A stretch of DNA of 64,000 bases from Sinomonas notoginsengisoli (GTDB lineage Bacteria; Actinomycetota; Actinomycetes; Actinomycetales; Micrococcaceae). The stretch covers positions 310,001-374,000 of the forward strand of contig NZ_JAIZDP010000002.1 in assembly GCF_021554725.1 (NCBI RefSeq), in the 5' to 3' direction. Each line of letters opens with the position of its first letter. Positions within the stretch are counted from its first letter, which is position 1. This document shows positions 16,376 to 24,817 of this stretch, one piece after another. The notes beneath the pieces are model-generated. The model was given only the letters and a program-made list of their open reading frames with translations. It did not search any database and was not told the origin of the DNA. The position numbers and the translations under genes were made by a program.

Positions 16376-17464
16376 GTGAAGAAACCAGTCGAGAAGAGCC
16401 TGAACGCGTCCGAGTCCCTGGCGCGGGACGTTCAGGAGAATGTGGCCGCAGGTGTGGAGAACGCGCGAGAGTGGGCACAGCCCCGCGTCGACGCCGCGGT
16501 GCAGTGGGCTGTACCGAGGATCCAGCAGGGACTCGATTCCGCATCCCCGCGGATCCAGGAAGGGCTCAAGTCCGCAGCCCACAATCTCGCCGAAGGCGTG
16601 GCGACGGTGACGCCCAAGCTCCAGGACGGGCTGTCCCAGCTCGCGCCGCGGATCACCGATGCAGTCGACAGTGCCGCGCCGCGGCTCCATCAGGTAGTGG
16701 ACAAGGCGGCCCCCGCGATTAAGGACGCGGCAGACACCTATCTGCCGAGGATCTCCGGCGGCATCGCGCAGGCCGCCGAGTCCGTGAACCGCGGCCTCGC
16801 CACTGCACCAGGCCACGTCGACTCGGTGGCCCAGAAGCTCGCCGAGTCGGGCATCGTCCGTCAGGCGGACGCCGCCGCGAGGGATGCCGTCGTCGCAGCC
16901 CAGCAGGCCGCACGCAGGGCCGCTGACCAAGTGTCGCCGCGCAGGAAGAAGCGCCGTGGCCTCCTCATCTTCGGAGTGGTGGCTGCAGCAGTGGCAGCCG
17001 GTGTAGCCGCTTGGAAGGCAGCGAAGCCGGTGGAGGACCCTTGGAAGACGCCCGTTCCTGTAACGCCGGCTCCCGGCGGCACGCCGACGGCACCTCCAGC
17101 CGCCACGCCGGCCGCCGCGACAACTCCAACCACAACGCCAGCACCCGTCCCGGCCAGCACAGCCAACACCGAGCCGGTCGTGACGGCAGAGAAGCCCGTC
17201 TCTGCCGTCGAACCCGAGGCGGCTGACGAGGCAGAGGCAGCAGCGGCGGCGACCTTCGACGCCGGCCAGGCCGCAGTGCTCGAAGGTTCGCCGACCAATC
17301 CCGAGGAGGTCAGCGGGACCGTCGGGACCGAGACCGCCGCGCACGAAGTGTCTGGCGCGCCGAAAACGGGGACCCATGCGGCGGAAGCGTCGACGGCGAT
17401 GAAGAACATCCATGCCGCCTCCAACGGCGACAAGTCCGAGGGCAAGGAGACCCCGGGCGCCTGA
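16376..17464 (+). CDS. Membrane-anchored protein with amphipathic helical repeats, unknown function
   Basis: A 362-residue protein, not recognised with certainty. Residues 1-185 form a long helical region with repeats around APRIxxGLDSA / TPKLQDGLSQLAPRITDAVDSAAPRL, resembling apolipoprotein/LEA-like amphipathic repeats. A basic stretch (SPRRKKRR) and one membrane segment (~196-215) follow, then ~145 residues rich in Pro, Thr, Ala and Glu without Cys. Part of the design resembles actinobacterial DUF5324-type proteins. The GTG start has GGAGG upstream. A role at the membrane or envelope is only inference. Confidence 0.75.
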   Translation: MKKPVEKSLNASESLARDVQENVAAGVENAREWAQPRVDAAVQWAVPRIQQGLDSASPRIQEGLKSAAHNLAEGVATVTPKLQDGLSQLAPRITDAVDSAAPRLHQVVDKAAPAIKDAADTYLPRISGGIAQAAESVNRGLATAPGHVDSVAQKLAESGIVRQADAAARDAVVAAQQAARRAADQVSPRRKKRRGLLIFGVVAAAVAAGVAAWKAAKPVEDPWKTPVPVTPAPGGTPTAPPAATPAAATTPTTTPAPVPASTANTEPVVTAEKPVSAVEPEAADEAEAAAAATFDAGQAAVLEGSPTNPEEVSGTVGTETAAHEVSGAPKTGTHAAEASTAMKNIHAASNGDKSEGKETPGA

Positions 17465-17497
17465 CACCCGTCCACCCGCCCTCACGGAACCAGCGGG

Positions 17498-17525
17498 CGC
17501 GGAACCGCCTAGGTGCGGTTCCGCG
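17498..17525 (+). terminator. Hairpin after the amphipathic-repeat gene
   Basis: CGCGGAACCGC and GCGGTTCCGCG pair around CTAGGT, 34 bases after the stop. There is no clear T-run, so it may be a rho-independent terminator of the GC-rich actinobacterial type or an RNA-stability hairpin. Confidence 0.6.
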
Positions 17526-17607
17526 TCCGCGTGCGTTGCCGCCGTCGTGCGCTCTGCCGTCACAGGGCGCCCCGGACGGGCCCTCGCTTTTGCTAGATTT
17601 GGTGTTG

Positions 17608-18483
17608 ATGCTCACGGAAAACGCCCTGATCAACGCCACGGCCGCGCCTGCGTCGCTGTCGCCGAGCGTGTCGATCGTGATCCCGGCGTACAACGAGGAG
17701 AGCGTGATTCGCCAGTGCGTGACGGCGGCGATCTACCAGTCGGTCCCGGCCCACGAGATCATCGTCGTGGACAACATGTCGAAGGACTCCACCGCCCAGA
17801 CCGTGAGCCAGCTGCAGCAGGAATATCCAGAGTCAAGGATCTGCCTCTTGACCCAGGACCGCGAGCAGGGACTCATTCCCACCCGGAACTTCGGCCTCGA
17901 CCACGCCACGGGAGACATCCTCGGCAGGATCGACGCGGACTCGCTCCTGGAACCCGATTGGGTCGAGGAGGTTCAGCGGGCCTTCGCGGACCAGAGCGTG
18001 CAGGCCGCAACGGGGCCGGTGATTTACTACGACATGCCGATGCGGCGGTTCGGGCTCAAGGCGGACGACAAGGTGCGCCAGCTCCTGCTCAAGCTCTCGC
18101 GCCACGAGTACCACTTCCTGTTCGGCTCCAACATGGCAATGCGCCGCACGGCTTGGGAGTCAATCCGCGGCTCCACCTGCCGCGATGAGAAGGACGAGAT
18201 GCACGAGGACATCGACCTGTCGCTGCATCTGGCCGAGCATGGGCTCAAGATCCAGTACTGGCCCGAAATGGTCTCAGGGATGTCCGCCCGCCGGCTCGAG
18301 GATTCGCCGAAGGACTACCGGTACTACGTCCAGCGCTTTGACCGCACCTACAAAGCGCACAACATCAAGAAGATCGCCCTCCGCGCCCCAATGGCCGTGA
18401 TCTTCTCGGTGTACTACCCCGCCAAGCTCCTCCGGGCCATCCACTCGGCCAACCAGCCTGCGGTCAAGCGCGGCGGGGTCTAG
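17608..18483 (+). CDS. Glycosyltransferase family 2
   Basis: A 291-residue GT-A fold enzyme with SIVIPAYNEESVI, IIVVDNMSKDST, the DxD-type IDADSLLEPDW, and HEDIDLSLHLAEHG as the probable catalytic ED(Y/H) region. It should transfer a sugar from a nucleotide donor to a lipid or polysaccharide acceptor on the inner membrane face; two C-terminal hydrophobic patches may bind membrane. The ATG at 17608 is preferred because TAGATT sits 8 bases upstream, which fits a leaderless transcript; a frame from 17536 lacks a ribosome site. Confidence 0.85.
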   Translation: MLTENALINATAAPASLSPSVSIVIPAYNEESVIRQCVTAAIYQSVPAHEIIVVDNMSKDSTAQTVSQLQQEYPESRICLLTQDREQGLIPTRNFGLDHATGDILGRIDADSLLEPDWVEEVQRAFADQSVQAATGPVIYYDMPMRRFGLKADDKVRQLLLKLSRHEYHFLFGSNMAMRRTAWESIRGSTCRDEKDEMHEDIDLSLHLAEHGLKIQYWPEMVSGMSARRLEDSPKDYRYYVQRFDRTYKAHNIKKIALRAPMAVIFSVYYPAKLLRAIHSANQPAVKRGGV

Positions 18484-19427
18484 TCCGCGCCGAGCTCCGG
18501 TTCGACTCGGGCCTCCGGTCCGCTCCCGGCCTCCGGCTGAGCCCTCGGTCCCGCCGCTGACCTGTTGCGGCGCTGGCCGATGACGACGACGGCGAGCCCC
18601 GCCAGGATAAGGCCGAGCCCTGCGTAGATCCCGGCAGGGAGGACCTCGTGGAGGAAGACTGCCGCGAGCAGGGCCGCGCCGGGAATCTCGAGCAGGATGA
18701 ACATCGAGACGACGAGCGGGCTCAGGGTCGCCACGAGATGGTTGAACGCGGTGTGCCCCACAAGCTGGGCGGCGGCGGTGATCGCGAGGATGCCCACCCA
18801 GCCGAGAGGCTCGAAGCCCGTGAGCTGCTGCCCCGTGGAGAGCGCCATGACGGCCACGAGCGCGGCGCAGACCGAGTAGCACACGGCCGTGTACGTGCCC
18901 GTTCCCATGGTCTGGCGTGCCTTGCCCCCCGCCATCGTGTACAGGCCGGCGAGGATCCCGCCCGAGACTGCGAGGACATCGCCCAGCACCGCCTCGCGCG
19001 ATGAGCCGAGGTCGAGTCCAGTGATCGCCACGACGCCAGCGAACGCCAGCCCGAGCCCGACCAGGACGGCCGCCGGCAGCCTGCGGCCGCGCAGGAGCGA
19101 GAACACGGCGATCCAGCCCGACTGGAGACAGACGAGCGCCGTGGCGGCCGCGACCGATGTCAGCGTGAGCGAGAGGATGAAGCACACGAAGTGGAAGGCC
19201 AGCGCCGTCCCAGCAATCCCTGACCACATGTACTCGCGCCGCCCGAGCCGCTGGAACTGCTGCGGGCTCCGGACCACGACCGGCCCGGCCATGACGACGG
19301 CCGCGATGGCGTTGCGCCAGAAGGCGATCGCAAGCGCCGTCACCGAAGTGCCCGCGAGGGTGGCGGCAATGAGCGGGCCGGAGGCGGAGACGCCCAGAAC
19401 GCCGAGCACCACGAGGAGGGGGATCAC
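18480..19427 (-). CDS. DMT-superfamily (EamA) transporter
   Basis: A 315-residue membrane protein with ten predicted helices formed by two EamA repeats, ending in an acidic Pro-rich tail. EamA transporters export amino acids or other metabolites; the substrate is unknown. The GTG start at 19427 lies 6 bases after TAGAGT (minus-strand -10 box at 19434-19439), the pattern of a leaderless gene. Its stop overlaps the convergent glycosyltransferase stop by 4 bases. Confidence 0.88.
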   Translation of the reverse strand: MIPLLVVLGVLGVSASGPLIAATLAGTSVTALAIAFWRNAIAAVVMAGPVVVRSPQQFQRLGRREYMWSGIAGTALAFHFVCFILSLTLTSVAAATALVCLQSGWIAVFSLLRGRRLPAAVLVGLGLAFAGVVAITGLDLGSSREAVLGDVLAVSGGILAGLYTMAGGKARQTMGTGTYTAVCYSVCAALVAVMALSTGQQLTGFEPLGWVGILAITAAAQLVGHTAFNHLVATLSPLVVSMFILLEIPGAALLAAVFLHEVLPAGIYAGLGLILAGLAVVVIGQRRNRSAAGPRAQPEAGSGPEARVEPELGAD

Positions 19428-19519
19428 CAGCCCACTCTAGTGCCGCGCGGCCCAGCACCTTGCCTCTCTCCGCCTGTTGTTCTATAACTCATACATCAAA
19501 GGGGCGGGAGGTTGGACCG

Positions 19520-19912
19520 ATGATCCTCACCGTCGACCTCGACAGCGAAGCGCCGATCTACCAGCAGCTTCGGGACCAGATCGTGGAGGCGATCGCCGAC
19601 GGCGTGCTGACGGAGGGCAGCTCGCTGCCATCCACCAGGGCCCTTGCTGCGGATTTCGGGATCAACTTCCACACCGTGAACAAGGCCTACGACCTCCTGC
19701 GCCAGCAGGGCCTGATCCGGCTGAACCGCAAGACCGGCGCGGTGGTGGCCCTCACGGACGCGGGCGCGCCGTTCCGCGCAGAGTGGGCCGCGAGGGCGCG
19801 GACCCTGCTGGCCGAGGCCGTTGCCGCAGGAGTGCCCCCCGAGGAGGTCCTCAAGGCCTGCCGGGCCGTGCTCGAATCATTCGGATCCACCCAGACAGAG
19901 GAGATGCCATGA
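19520..19912 (+). CDS. GntR-family regulator, YtrA subfamily
   Basis: A 130-residue short regulator: a GntR winged helix (PIYQQLRDQIVEAIADGVL ... LAADFGINFHTVNKAYDLLRQQGLI) and a ~40-residue dimerisation tail, as in YtrA. GGGAGG precedes the ATG. YtrA-type proteins usually repress the neighbouring membrane-protein gene. Its stop overlaps the next gene's ATG by 4 bases (ATGA). Confidence 0.9.
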   Translation: MILTVDLDSEAPIYQQLRDQIVEAIADGVLTEGSSLPSTRALAADFGINFHTVNKAYDLLRQQGLIRLNRKTGAVVALTDAGAPFRAEWAARARTLLAEAVAAGVPPEEVLKACRAVLESFGSTQTEEMP

Positions 19913-20991
19913 CCATTGCCGTCGTGCTGAGCTCGGCGCTGTCGGCACTGGTGCTGGCAGTCGCCCTGCTGCTTCCCTCGATCAACAGTCGGACCGTGCC
20001 CTTCGGAGTCCGGGTGCCGGAGCAGCATGCAGACGACCCGACCGTGCTTAGGCAGACCCGCATCTACCGCTCGCGGGTTGTGGCCAGCTGGACCCTCGCC
20101 GCCGCGGTCGGCGTCGTCGTCTACGGCCTGACCGGCGAGACATTCCTGCCGTCGCTATCGGTGCTGCTTCTCGTCGGGCTCTGGTACGGCTGCTTCTTCC
20201 TGGCCAACCGCGAGATCCGTGCGGCCAAGGCCGCTGGAGGCTGGTACAAGGGCCTGCACCAGGCCATCGCGGTGGACACCGGGCTGCGGACCGACCCGCC
20301 GCGTTTCCCCTGGCTCTGGCTAGCACCGGCGCTGATACTCACGGTCGCCACAGTGGCCATCGGCGTGCTCAGCTACCCGTCCATGCCCGAGGTGCTCGCG
20401 GTGCACTACGCCAAGGGCATGCCCAACAGGATCGCCGCCAAGTCGGTGGGCACAGCGTTCTCACTGGTGTTCGTCCAGGTCGGCATCACCGCACTGCTCG
20501 CCGGCATGGCGGCGGCCATCATCTTCCGCAGCCGACCGGACATCGACCCGGCGCACCCTGCCGGCTCCGCGCGCTGGCACCGCCACTACATGGTCCTCGG
20601 CGCGAAGGCCCTGCTCGGACTGGCCGCGGTGATCGACCTCGGGATGCTCGGATCGTCGCTGCTGATGTGGACAGGGACGGTCACTCAGTGGGCGTCCGCG
20701 GTGATCGGGCTCCCGATTCTGGCCGCCGTCGCAGTGGCCGCCGTGGTCCTGGCCCGGAACAACCGCGAGCCGGACGAGGGGGAGGAGGACACCGGCCTGT
20801 CCCACCGGGACGACGACAGATACTGGCGGGGCGGACTGATCTACATCAATCGTGAAGACCGCGCGCTGCTGGTCCCGCGTCGGTTCAGTCTGGGATGGAC
20901 GCTCAACTTCGGCAACCCCACGGCGGCGATGCTCCTGGTCGGTCTAGTCGCCCTGATCGGCCTCGCGATCGCCCTACGCTTCGAGGGCTGA
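19909..20991 (+). CDS. DUF1648/DUF5808 membrane protein
   Basis: A 360-residue protein with about eight membrane helices. A DUF1648 signature, PSMPEVLAVHYAKGMPNRIAAKS, lies in the middle. Near the C-terminus, DDRYWRGGLIYINREDRALL and SLGWTLNF match DUF5808. Such proteins, related to the SdpI/YhfE-like group, occur next to YtrA-type regulators. Immunity or envelope-stress roles are possible but not shown. Coupled to the upstream GntR by an ATGA overlap. Confidence 0.8.
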   Translation: MTIAVVLSSALSALVLAVALLLPSINSRTVPFGVRVPEQHADDPTVLRQTRIYRSRVVASWTLAAAVGVVVYGLTGETFLPSLSVLLLVGLWYGCFFLANREIRAAKAAGGWYKGLHQAIAVDTGLRTDPPRFPWLWLAPALILTVATVAIGVLSYPSMPEVLAVHYAKGMPNRIAAKSVGTAFSLVFVQVGITALLAGMAAAIIFRSRPDIDPAHPAGSARWHRHYMVLGAKALLGLAAVIDLGMLGSSLLMWTGTVTQWASAVIGLPILAAVAVAAVVLARNNREPDEGEEDTGLSHRDDDRYWRGGLIYINREDRALLVPRRFSLGWTLNFGNPTAAMLLVGLVALIGLAIALRFEG

Positions 20992-21081
20992 CCCCCACCT
21001 GCCCTCGTAACGCTCGTAGATGGGCCCGAACGTGACAGTGGGCGCGAAGTGCTGAATCCGCGTCAGACAGGGGAAACCAGA

Positions 21082-21108
21082 AAGCCAGGCGTTCAGAACG
21101 CCTGGCTT
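21082..21108 (-). terminator. Perfect hairpin after tRNA-Ala
   Basis: AAGCCAGGCGTTC pairs with GAACGCCTGGCTT around one base. It lies between the DUF1648 gene and tRNA-Ala, and can terminate the minus-strand tRNA transcript and perhaps also the plus-strand gene. Confidence 0.75.
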
Positions 21109-21126
21109 CCCTCATTCAACTCACGG

Positions 21127-21199
21127 TGGAGGCAAGGGGACTCGAACCCCTAACCCCCTGCTTGCAAAGCAGGTGCGCTACCAATTGCGCCATGCCCCC
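21127..21199 (-). tRNA. tRNA-Ala (anticodon TGC)
   Basis: A 73-base cloverleaf on the minus strand. Acceptor GGGGGCA pairs with TGCCTCC (one G-U), the anticodon stem CCTGC/GCAGG carries loop TTTGCAA with TGC, and the T-arm is AGGGG-TTCGAGT-CCCCT. The 3' CCA is not encoded, so it must be added by the CCA enzyme encoded at 48835-50313. Confidence 0.97.
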
Positions 21200-21220
21200 G
21201 TGGCTCTGGAACATCTCGGG

Positions 21221-21340
21221 CTACTCGACTGCGTCGGTCGACCCGCTCCAGACCTCTTTCTGAGCCTCGGACTCTTTGGCCTTCCGATACAGGAAAGCAC
21301 CCGCCAGAGCAGCGACTGCGAGCGCAATCAGTCTCTTCAC
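21221..21340 (-). CDS. DLW-39-type small protein
   Basis: A 39-residue protein between the two tRNA genes: GTG start, a hydrophobic N-terminal helix (KRLIALAVAALAGAFLYRK), and an acidic tail ending VWSGSTDAVE. Length, position beside tRNA-Ala/tRNA-Ile downstream of gyrA, and sequence pattern all match the actinobacterial DLW-39 family (function unknown, probably membrane-associated). The start has GGAGG seven bases upstream. Confidence 0.85.
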   Translation of the reverse strand: MKRLIALAVAALAGAFLYRKAKESEAQKEVWSGSTDAVE

Positions 21341-21374
21341 GGGCACCTCCACGTGTACGAATACCAAAGTTCCG

Positions 21375-21448
21375 TGGGCGTACCAGGACTTGAACCTGGG
21401 ACCTCTTCGTTATCAGCGAAGCGCTCTAACCGCCTGAGCTATACGCCC
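21375..21448 (-). tRNA. tRNA-Ile (anticodon GAT)
   Basis: A 74-base cloverleaf on the minus strand. Acceptor GGGCGTA pairs with TACGCCC, the anticodon loop is CTGATAA with GAT, and the T-loop is TTCAAGT. CCA is not encoded. It lies 35 bases upstream of the DLW-39 gene, likely in one transcript with tRNA-Ala. Confidence 0.97.
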
Positions 21449-21519
21449 CAACAGCCCGTTCATTGCCCTCGGGCCGAGACCTGACTCTACAGCACATTTC
21501 TGTTGCCGGCCAAATCAGC

Positions 21520-22116
21520 TCAGTCGTCGGTGAGGGTGACCCCGATGCCTCCCACAAGCGTGGCTGAGATGTTGTACAGGACGGCCGTGAGCATCGACAG
21601 CGCCGTGAGCAGCACGACGTTGACGACCGCGATGATCGTGGCGAAGGAGGCCACTTGGCCCAGCGATGCGATCTTCTTGAGGTCGACGGTGCCGCTCTCG
21701 GAGCCTGCCACCTCGCCGAGGAGGCCGTTGATCTTGTCGAAGATGCCCGTGACGTCCAGCACCATCCAGAGCACGATCGAGGCGACCACCGTGACGATGC
21801 CCAGCGCCACGGAGAGCAGGAAGGCCATCTTCAGCACCGACCAGGTGTCGACCTTGCTCACGATGAGGCGGGCACGCCGCTGCTTGGCCTTCGGGGCCGG
21901 GCGCACCAGGCCGGACTGGCCCGGGCGCTGCCCTGTGCGCTGGCCAGTGGCCCGCTGTGCGGCAGCCGCCGTGAGCGGGCGCTCGGACGGGCGCTGAGCG
22001 CCGTAGCCGCCCGCCCCGGCGGACTGGGGCGGGGAACTGGGACGCTGCGGCGGGCGCGACGGCGCAGCGGCCGGCGGGTAGCCGCCGGACGACGGCGCGT
22101 TCTCGGGCGTGCTCAC
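21520..22116 (-). CDS. DUF3566 membrane protein
   Basis: A 198-residue protein. The first ~80 residues are Pro/Gln/Arg-rich and disordered. The DUF3566 domain (~82-198) has two helices ([19 protein letters not shown] and [20 protein letters not shown]) and the ending [18 protein letters not shown] typical of the family. DUF3566 is found directly downstream of gyrA across actinobacteria, in mycobacteria as Rv0007; its role is unknown. Its ATG overlaps the gyrA stop by four bases. Confidence 0.92.
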   Translation of the reverse strand: MSTPENAPSSGGYPPAAAPSRPPQRPSSPPQSAGAGGYGAQRPSERPLTAAAAQRATGQRTGQRPGQSGLVRPAPKAKQRRARLIVSKVDTWSVLKMAFLLSVALGIVTVVASIVLWMVLDVTGIFDKINGLLGEVAGSESGTVDLKKIASLGQVASFATIIAVVNVVLLTALSMLTAVLYNISATLVGGIGVTLTDD

Positions 22117-24782
22117 TCGTTACCTCCCGGAGTCTGGTCTGAGTCTCCAGCCAACGTTACGGCATGAGGCTCCTCCGCTGCCTCCCCTCCTTCGGCCACC
22201 GAGGCCTCCTCGGCGTCCGACGGCGTGCCCTCGGGCGCCGCTTCCTGCTCGCCGCCGAGGGTCCGTTCGGTGTTCTTCGCGACGGCGATGATGCGGTCTC
22301 CCTTGTCCGGCTTGGCGAAGATGACGCCCATCGTGTCACGGCCCTTAGCCGGTACGCCGGTCACTGCGGAGCGGACCACCTTGCCGCCCTCCATGACCAC
22401 GAGCACCTCGTCTTCCTCGTTGACGATCAGGGCGCCCACGAGGTGCCCCCGCTCCTCCTGGTACTTGCCCACCTTGATGCCGAGGCCGCCGCGGCCTTGG
22501 ACGCGGTACTCCTCGACCGCGGTGCGCTTGGCGTAGCCGCCCCCGGTGACGATAAACACGAAGGAGCTGTCGGTCACGACGTCCGCGGCAAGCAGCTCGT
22601 CGTCGTCACGGAACTTCATGCCAGTCACGCCGCTCGTCGCACGGCCCATGGGACGCAGCGCGTCATCGTTCGCCGTGAACCGAACCGACTGACCGTGGCG
22701 GGAGACGAGCATGAGGTCGTCGGTTTCGCTCACGAGCTGGGCAGAGACGAGCTCATCGTCCTCTCGGAGGTTGATGGCGATGACGCCCGCGGACCGGTTC
22801 GTGTCGTAGTCCTCGAGGCGAGTCTTCTTCACCAGGCCCTTCTTCGTCGCGAGCACGAGGTAGGGCTCCTGCTGGTAGTCCCGCAAGGCGAGGACCTGGG
22901 CGATGCGCTCGTCCGGCTGGAACGCGAGCAGATTCGCCACGTGCTGGCCCTTCGCGTCGCGGCCGCCCTCCGCGAGCTCGTAGGCCTTGGCCCGGTACAC
23001 CCGTCCGAGGTTCGTGAAGAACAGGAGCCAGTGGTGCGTGGTCGTCACGAAGAAGTGCTCCACCACGTCGTCCACGCGCAGCTGGGCACCCCTGACGCCC
23101 TTGCCTCCGCGTTGCTGCTGGCGGTACTGGTCGCTGCGGGTGCGTTTGACGTACCCGCCGCGGGTGATCGTGACGACCATTTCCTCCTCGGGGATGAGGT
23201 CCTCGACGCTCATGTCCCCGTCGAAGCCCGCGACCACGCGCGTGCGGCGGTCGTCGCCGTGCTTGTCGACGATTCCGGTGAGCTCCTCGGAGATGATCTG
23301 CCGCTGGCGCGCCGGGTCGGCGAGGATCGCGTTGTACTCGGTGATGAGCGCCTCGAGCTCATTGTGCTCGTCCATGATCTTCTGCCGCTCGAGGGCCGCG
23401 AGGCGGCGGAGTTGCATGTCGAGGATGGCCTGGGCCTGGATGTCGTCGATGTCCAGGAGCGACTTGAGGCCCTCTCGCGCATCCTCCACCGTGGGGGAGC
23501 GGCGGATGAGGGCGATGACCTCGTCGAGCATGTCGAGGGCCTTCAGGAGGGCACGCAGGATGTGCATGCGCTCCTCGGCCTTGCGCAGCCGGTACCGGGT
23601 GCGGCGGACGATCACATCGATCTGGTGGGTGACCCAGTGCCGGACGAACGCGTCGAGCGAGAGGGTGCGAGGCACGCCGTCAACAATCGCGAGCATGTTC
23701 GCCGCGAAGTTGTCCTGAAGCTGCGTGTGCTTGTACAGGTTGTTCAGGACGACCTTCGGGACCGCGTCGCGCTTGAGCACGATCACGAGGCGCTGGCCTG
23801 TGCGTCCTGAAGTCTCGTCGCGCAGGTCCGCGATGCCGGAGATCCTGCCGTCCTTGACGAGCTCCGCGATCTTCATGGCGAGATTATCCGGGTTGGCCAT
23901 GTACGGCAGTTCAGTGACCACGAGGCATGTGCGCCCCTGGATCTCCTCGACGTTGACCACTGCACGCATCGTGATCGAGCCGCGGCCAGTCCGGTACGCG
24001 TCCTCGATACCCCTGCGGCCGAGGATTGTGGCGCCGCTGGGGAAGTCGGGCCCCTTGATGCGGGTCAGGAGTGCCTCAAGGAGCTGCTCACGGGTCGCCT
24101 CGGGGTTCTCGAGGTACCACTGCACGCCGTCGGCCACCTCGCGCAGGTTGTGCGGGGGGATGTTCGTGGCCATGCCCACGGCGATGCCGGATGAGCCGTT
24201 GACGAGCAGGTTCGGGAACCGCGCCGGCAGGACCGTGGGCTCCTGGTTCTTGCCGTCGTAGTTGTCCTGGAAGTCGACGGTCTCCTCGTCGATGTCCCGG
24301 ACCATCTCCATGGCCAGCTGGGCCATCTTCGTCTCGGTGTAGCGGGGAGCAGCGGCACCGTCGTTTCCGGGGGAGCCGAAATTGCCCTGGCCGAGAGCGA
24401 GCGGGTACCGCATGACCCAGTCCTGGATGAGCCTGACGAGGGCGTCGTAGATCGCCATGTCGCCATGCGGGTGGTACGTGCCCATGACGTCGCCCACCAC
24501 GCGCGCGCACTTGTTGAACGCGCGGTCGGGGCGGTAGCCGCCGTCGTACATGGCATACAGCACGCGGCGGTGCACAGGCTTGAGGCCGTCCCGGACGTCC
24601 GGAAGCGCCCGCCCCACGATCACGGCCATCGCGTAGTCGAGGTAGGACCGCTGCATCTCCGTCTGGAGGTCGACCTGCTCGATGCGGTCGACCGCTGCGC
24701 CAGCCGCAGGCGAATAATCAGCCATGAAGGCCGCCTCGTCGGGGGTGGTGCCGTCGGGATTCTCGGGAGTCTCGTCGCTCAC
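22113..24782 (-). CDS. gyrA: DNA gyrase subunit A
   Basis: An 889-residue gyrase A subunit that cuts and rejoins DNA while introducing negative supercoils. The catalytic tyrosine is Tyr148 in AAAPRYTE. The N-terminal breakage domain, coiled coil and C-terminal beta-pinwheel with the GyrA box [10 protein letters not shown] are all present, followed by a ~45-residue acidic tail. In the quinolone-determining loop [10 protein letters not shown], residue 109 is Met where Escherichia coli has Ser83 and Mycobacterium tuberculosis Ala90. Encoded 35 bases after gyrB. Confidence 0.98.
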   Translation of the reverse strand: MSDETPENPDGTTPDEAAFMADYSPAAGAAVDRIEQVDLQTEMQRSYLDYAMAVIVGRALPDVRDGLKPVHRRVLYAMYDGGYRPDRAFNKCARVVGDVMGTYHPHGDMAIYDALVRLIQDWVMRYPLALGQGNFGSPGNDGAAAPRYTETKMAQLAMEMVRDIDEETVDFQDNYDGKNQEPTVLPARFPNLLVNGSSGIAVGMATNIPPHNLREVADGVQWYLENPEATREQLLEALLTRIKGPDFPSGATILGRRGIEDAYRTGRGSITMRAVVNVEEIQGRTCLVVTELPYMANPDNLAMKIAELVKDGRISGIADLRDETSGRTGQRLVIVLKRDAVPKVVLNNLYKHTQLQDNFAANMLAIVDGVPRTLSLDAFVRHWVTHQIDVIVRRTRYRLRKAEERMHILRALLKALDMLDEVIALIRRSPTVEDAREGLKSLLDIDDIQAQAILDMQLRRLAALERQKIMDEHNELEALITEYNAILADPARQRQIISEELTGIVDKHGDDRRTRVVAGFDGDMSVEDLIPEEEMVVTITRGGYVKRTRSDQYRQQQRGGKGVRGAQLRVDDVVEHFFVTTTHHWLLFFTNLGRVYRAKAYELAEGGRDAKGQHVANLLAFQPDERIAQVLALRDYQQEPYLVLATKKGLVKKTRLEDYDTNRSAGVIAINLREDDELVSAQLVSETDDLMLVSRHGQSVRFTANDDALRPMGRATSGVTGMKFRDDDELLAADVVTDSSFVFIVTGGGYAKRTAVEEYRVQGRGGLGIKVGKYQEERGHLVGALIVNEEDEVLVVMEGGKVVRSAVTGVPAKGRDTMGVIFAKPDKGDRIIAVAKNTERTLGGEQEAAPEGTPSDAEEASVAEGGEAAEEPHAVTLAGDSDQTPGGNE

Positions 24783-24817
24783 AGATTCTCTCCTCTAGTT
24801 GCTCGTCGTACCCGAGA

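Noticed and set aside
15665-17563. 632-codon minus-strand frame that begins far upstream of the cyclophilin
   Set aside because: Only its last 181 codons are cyclophilin; the rest is antisense to the plus-strand amphipathic-repeat gene.
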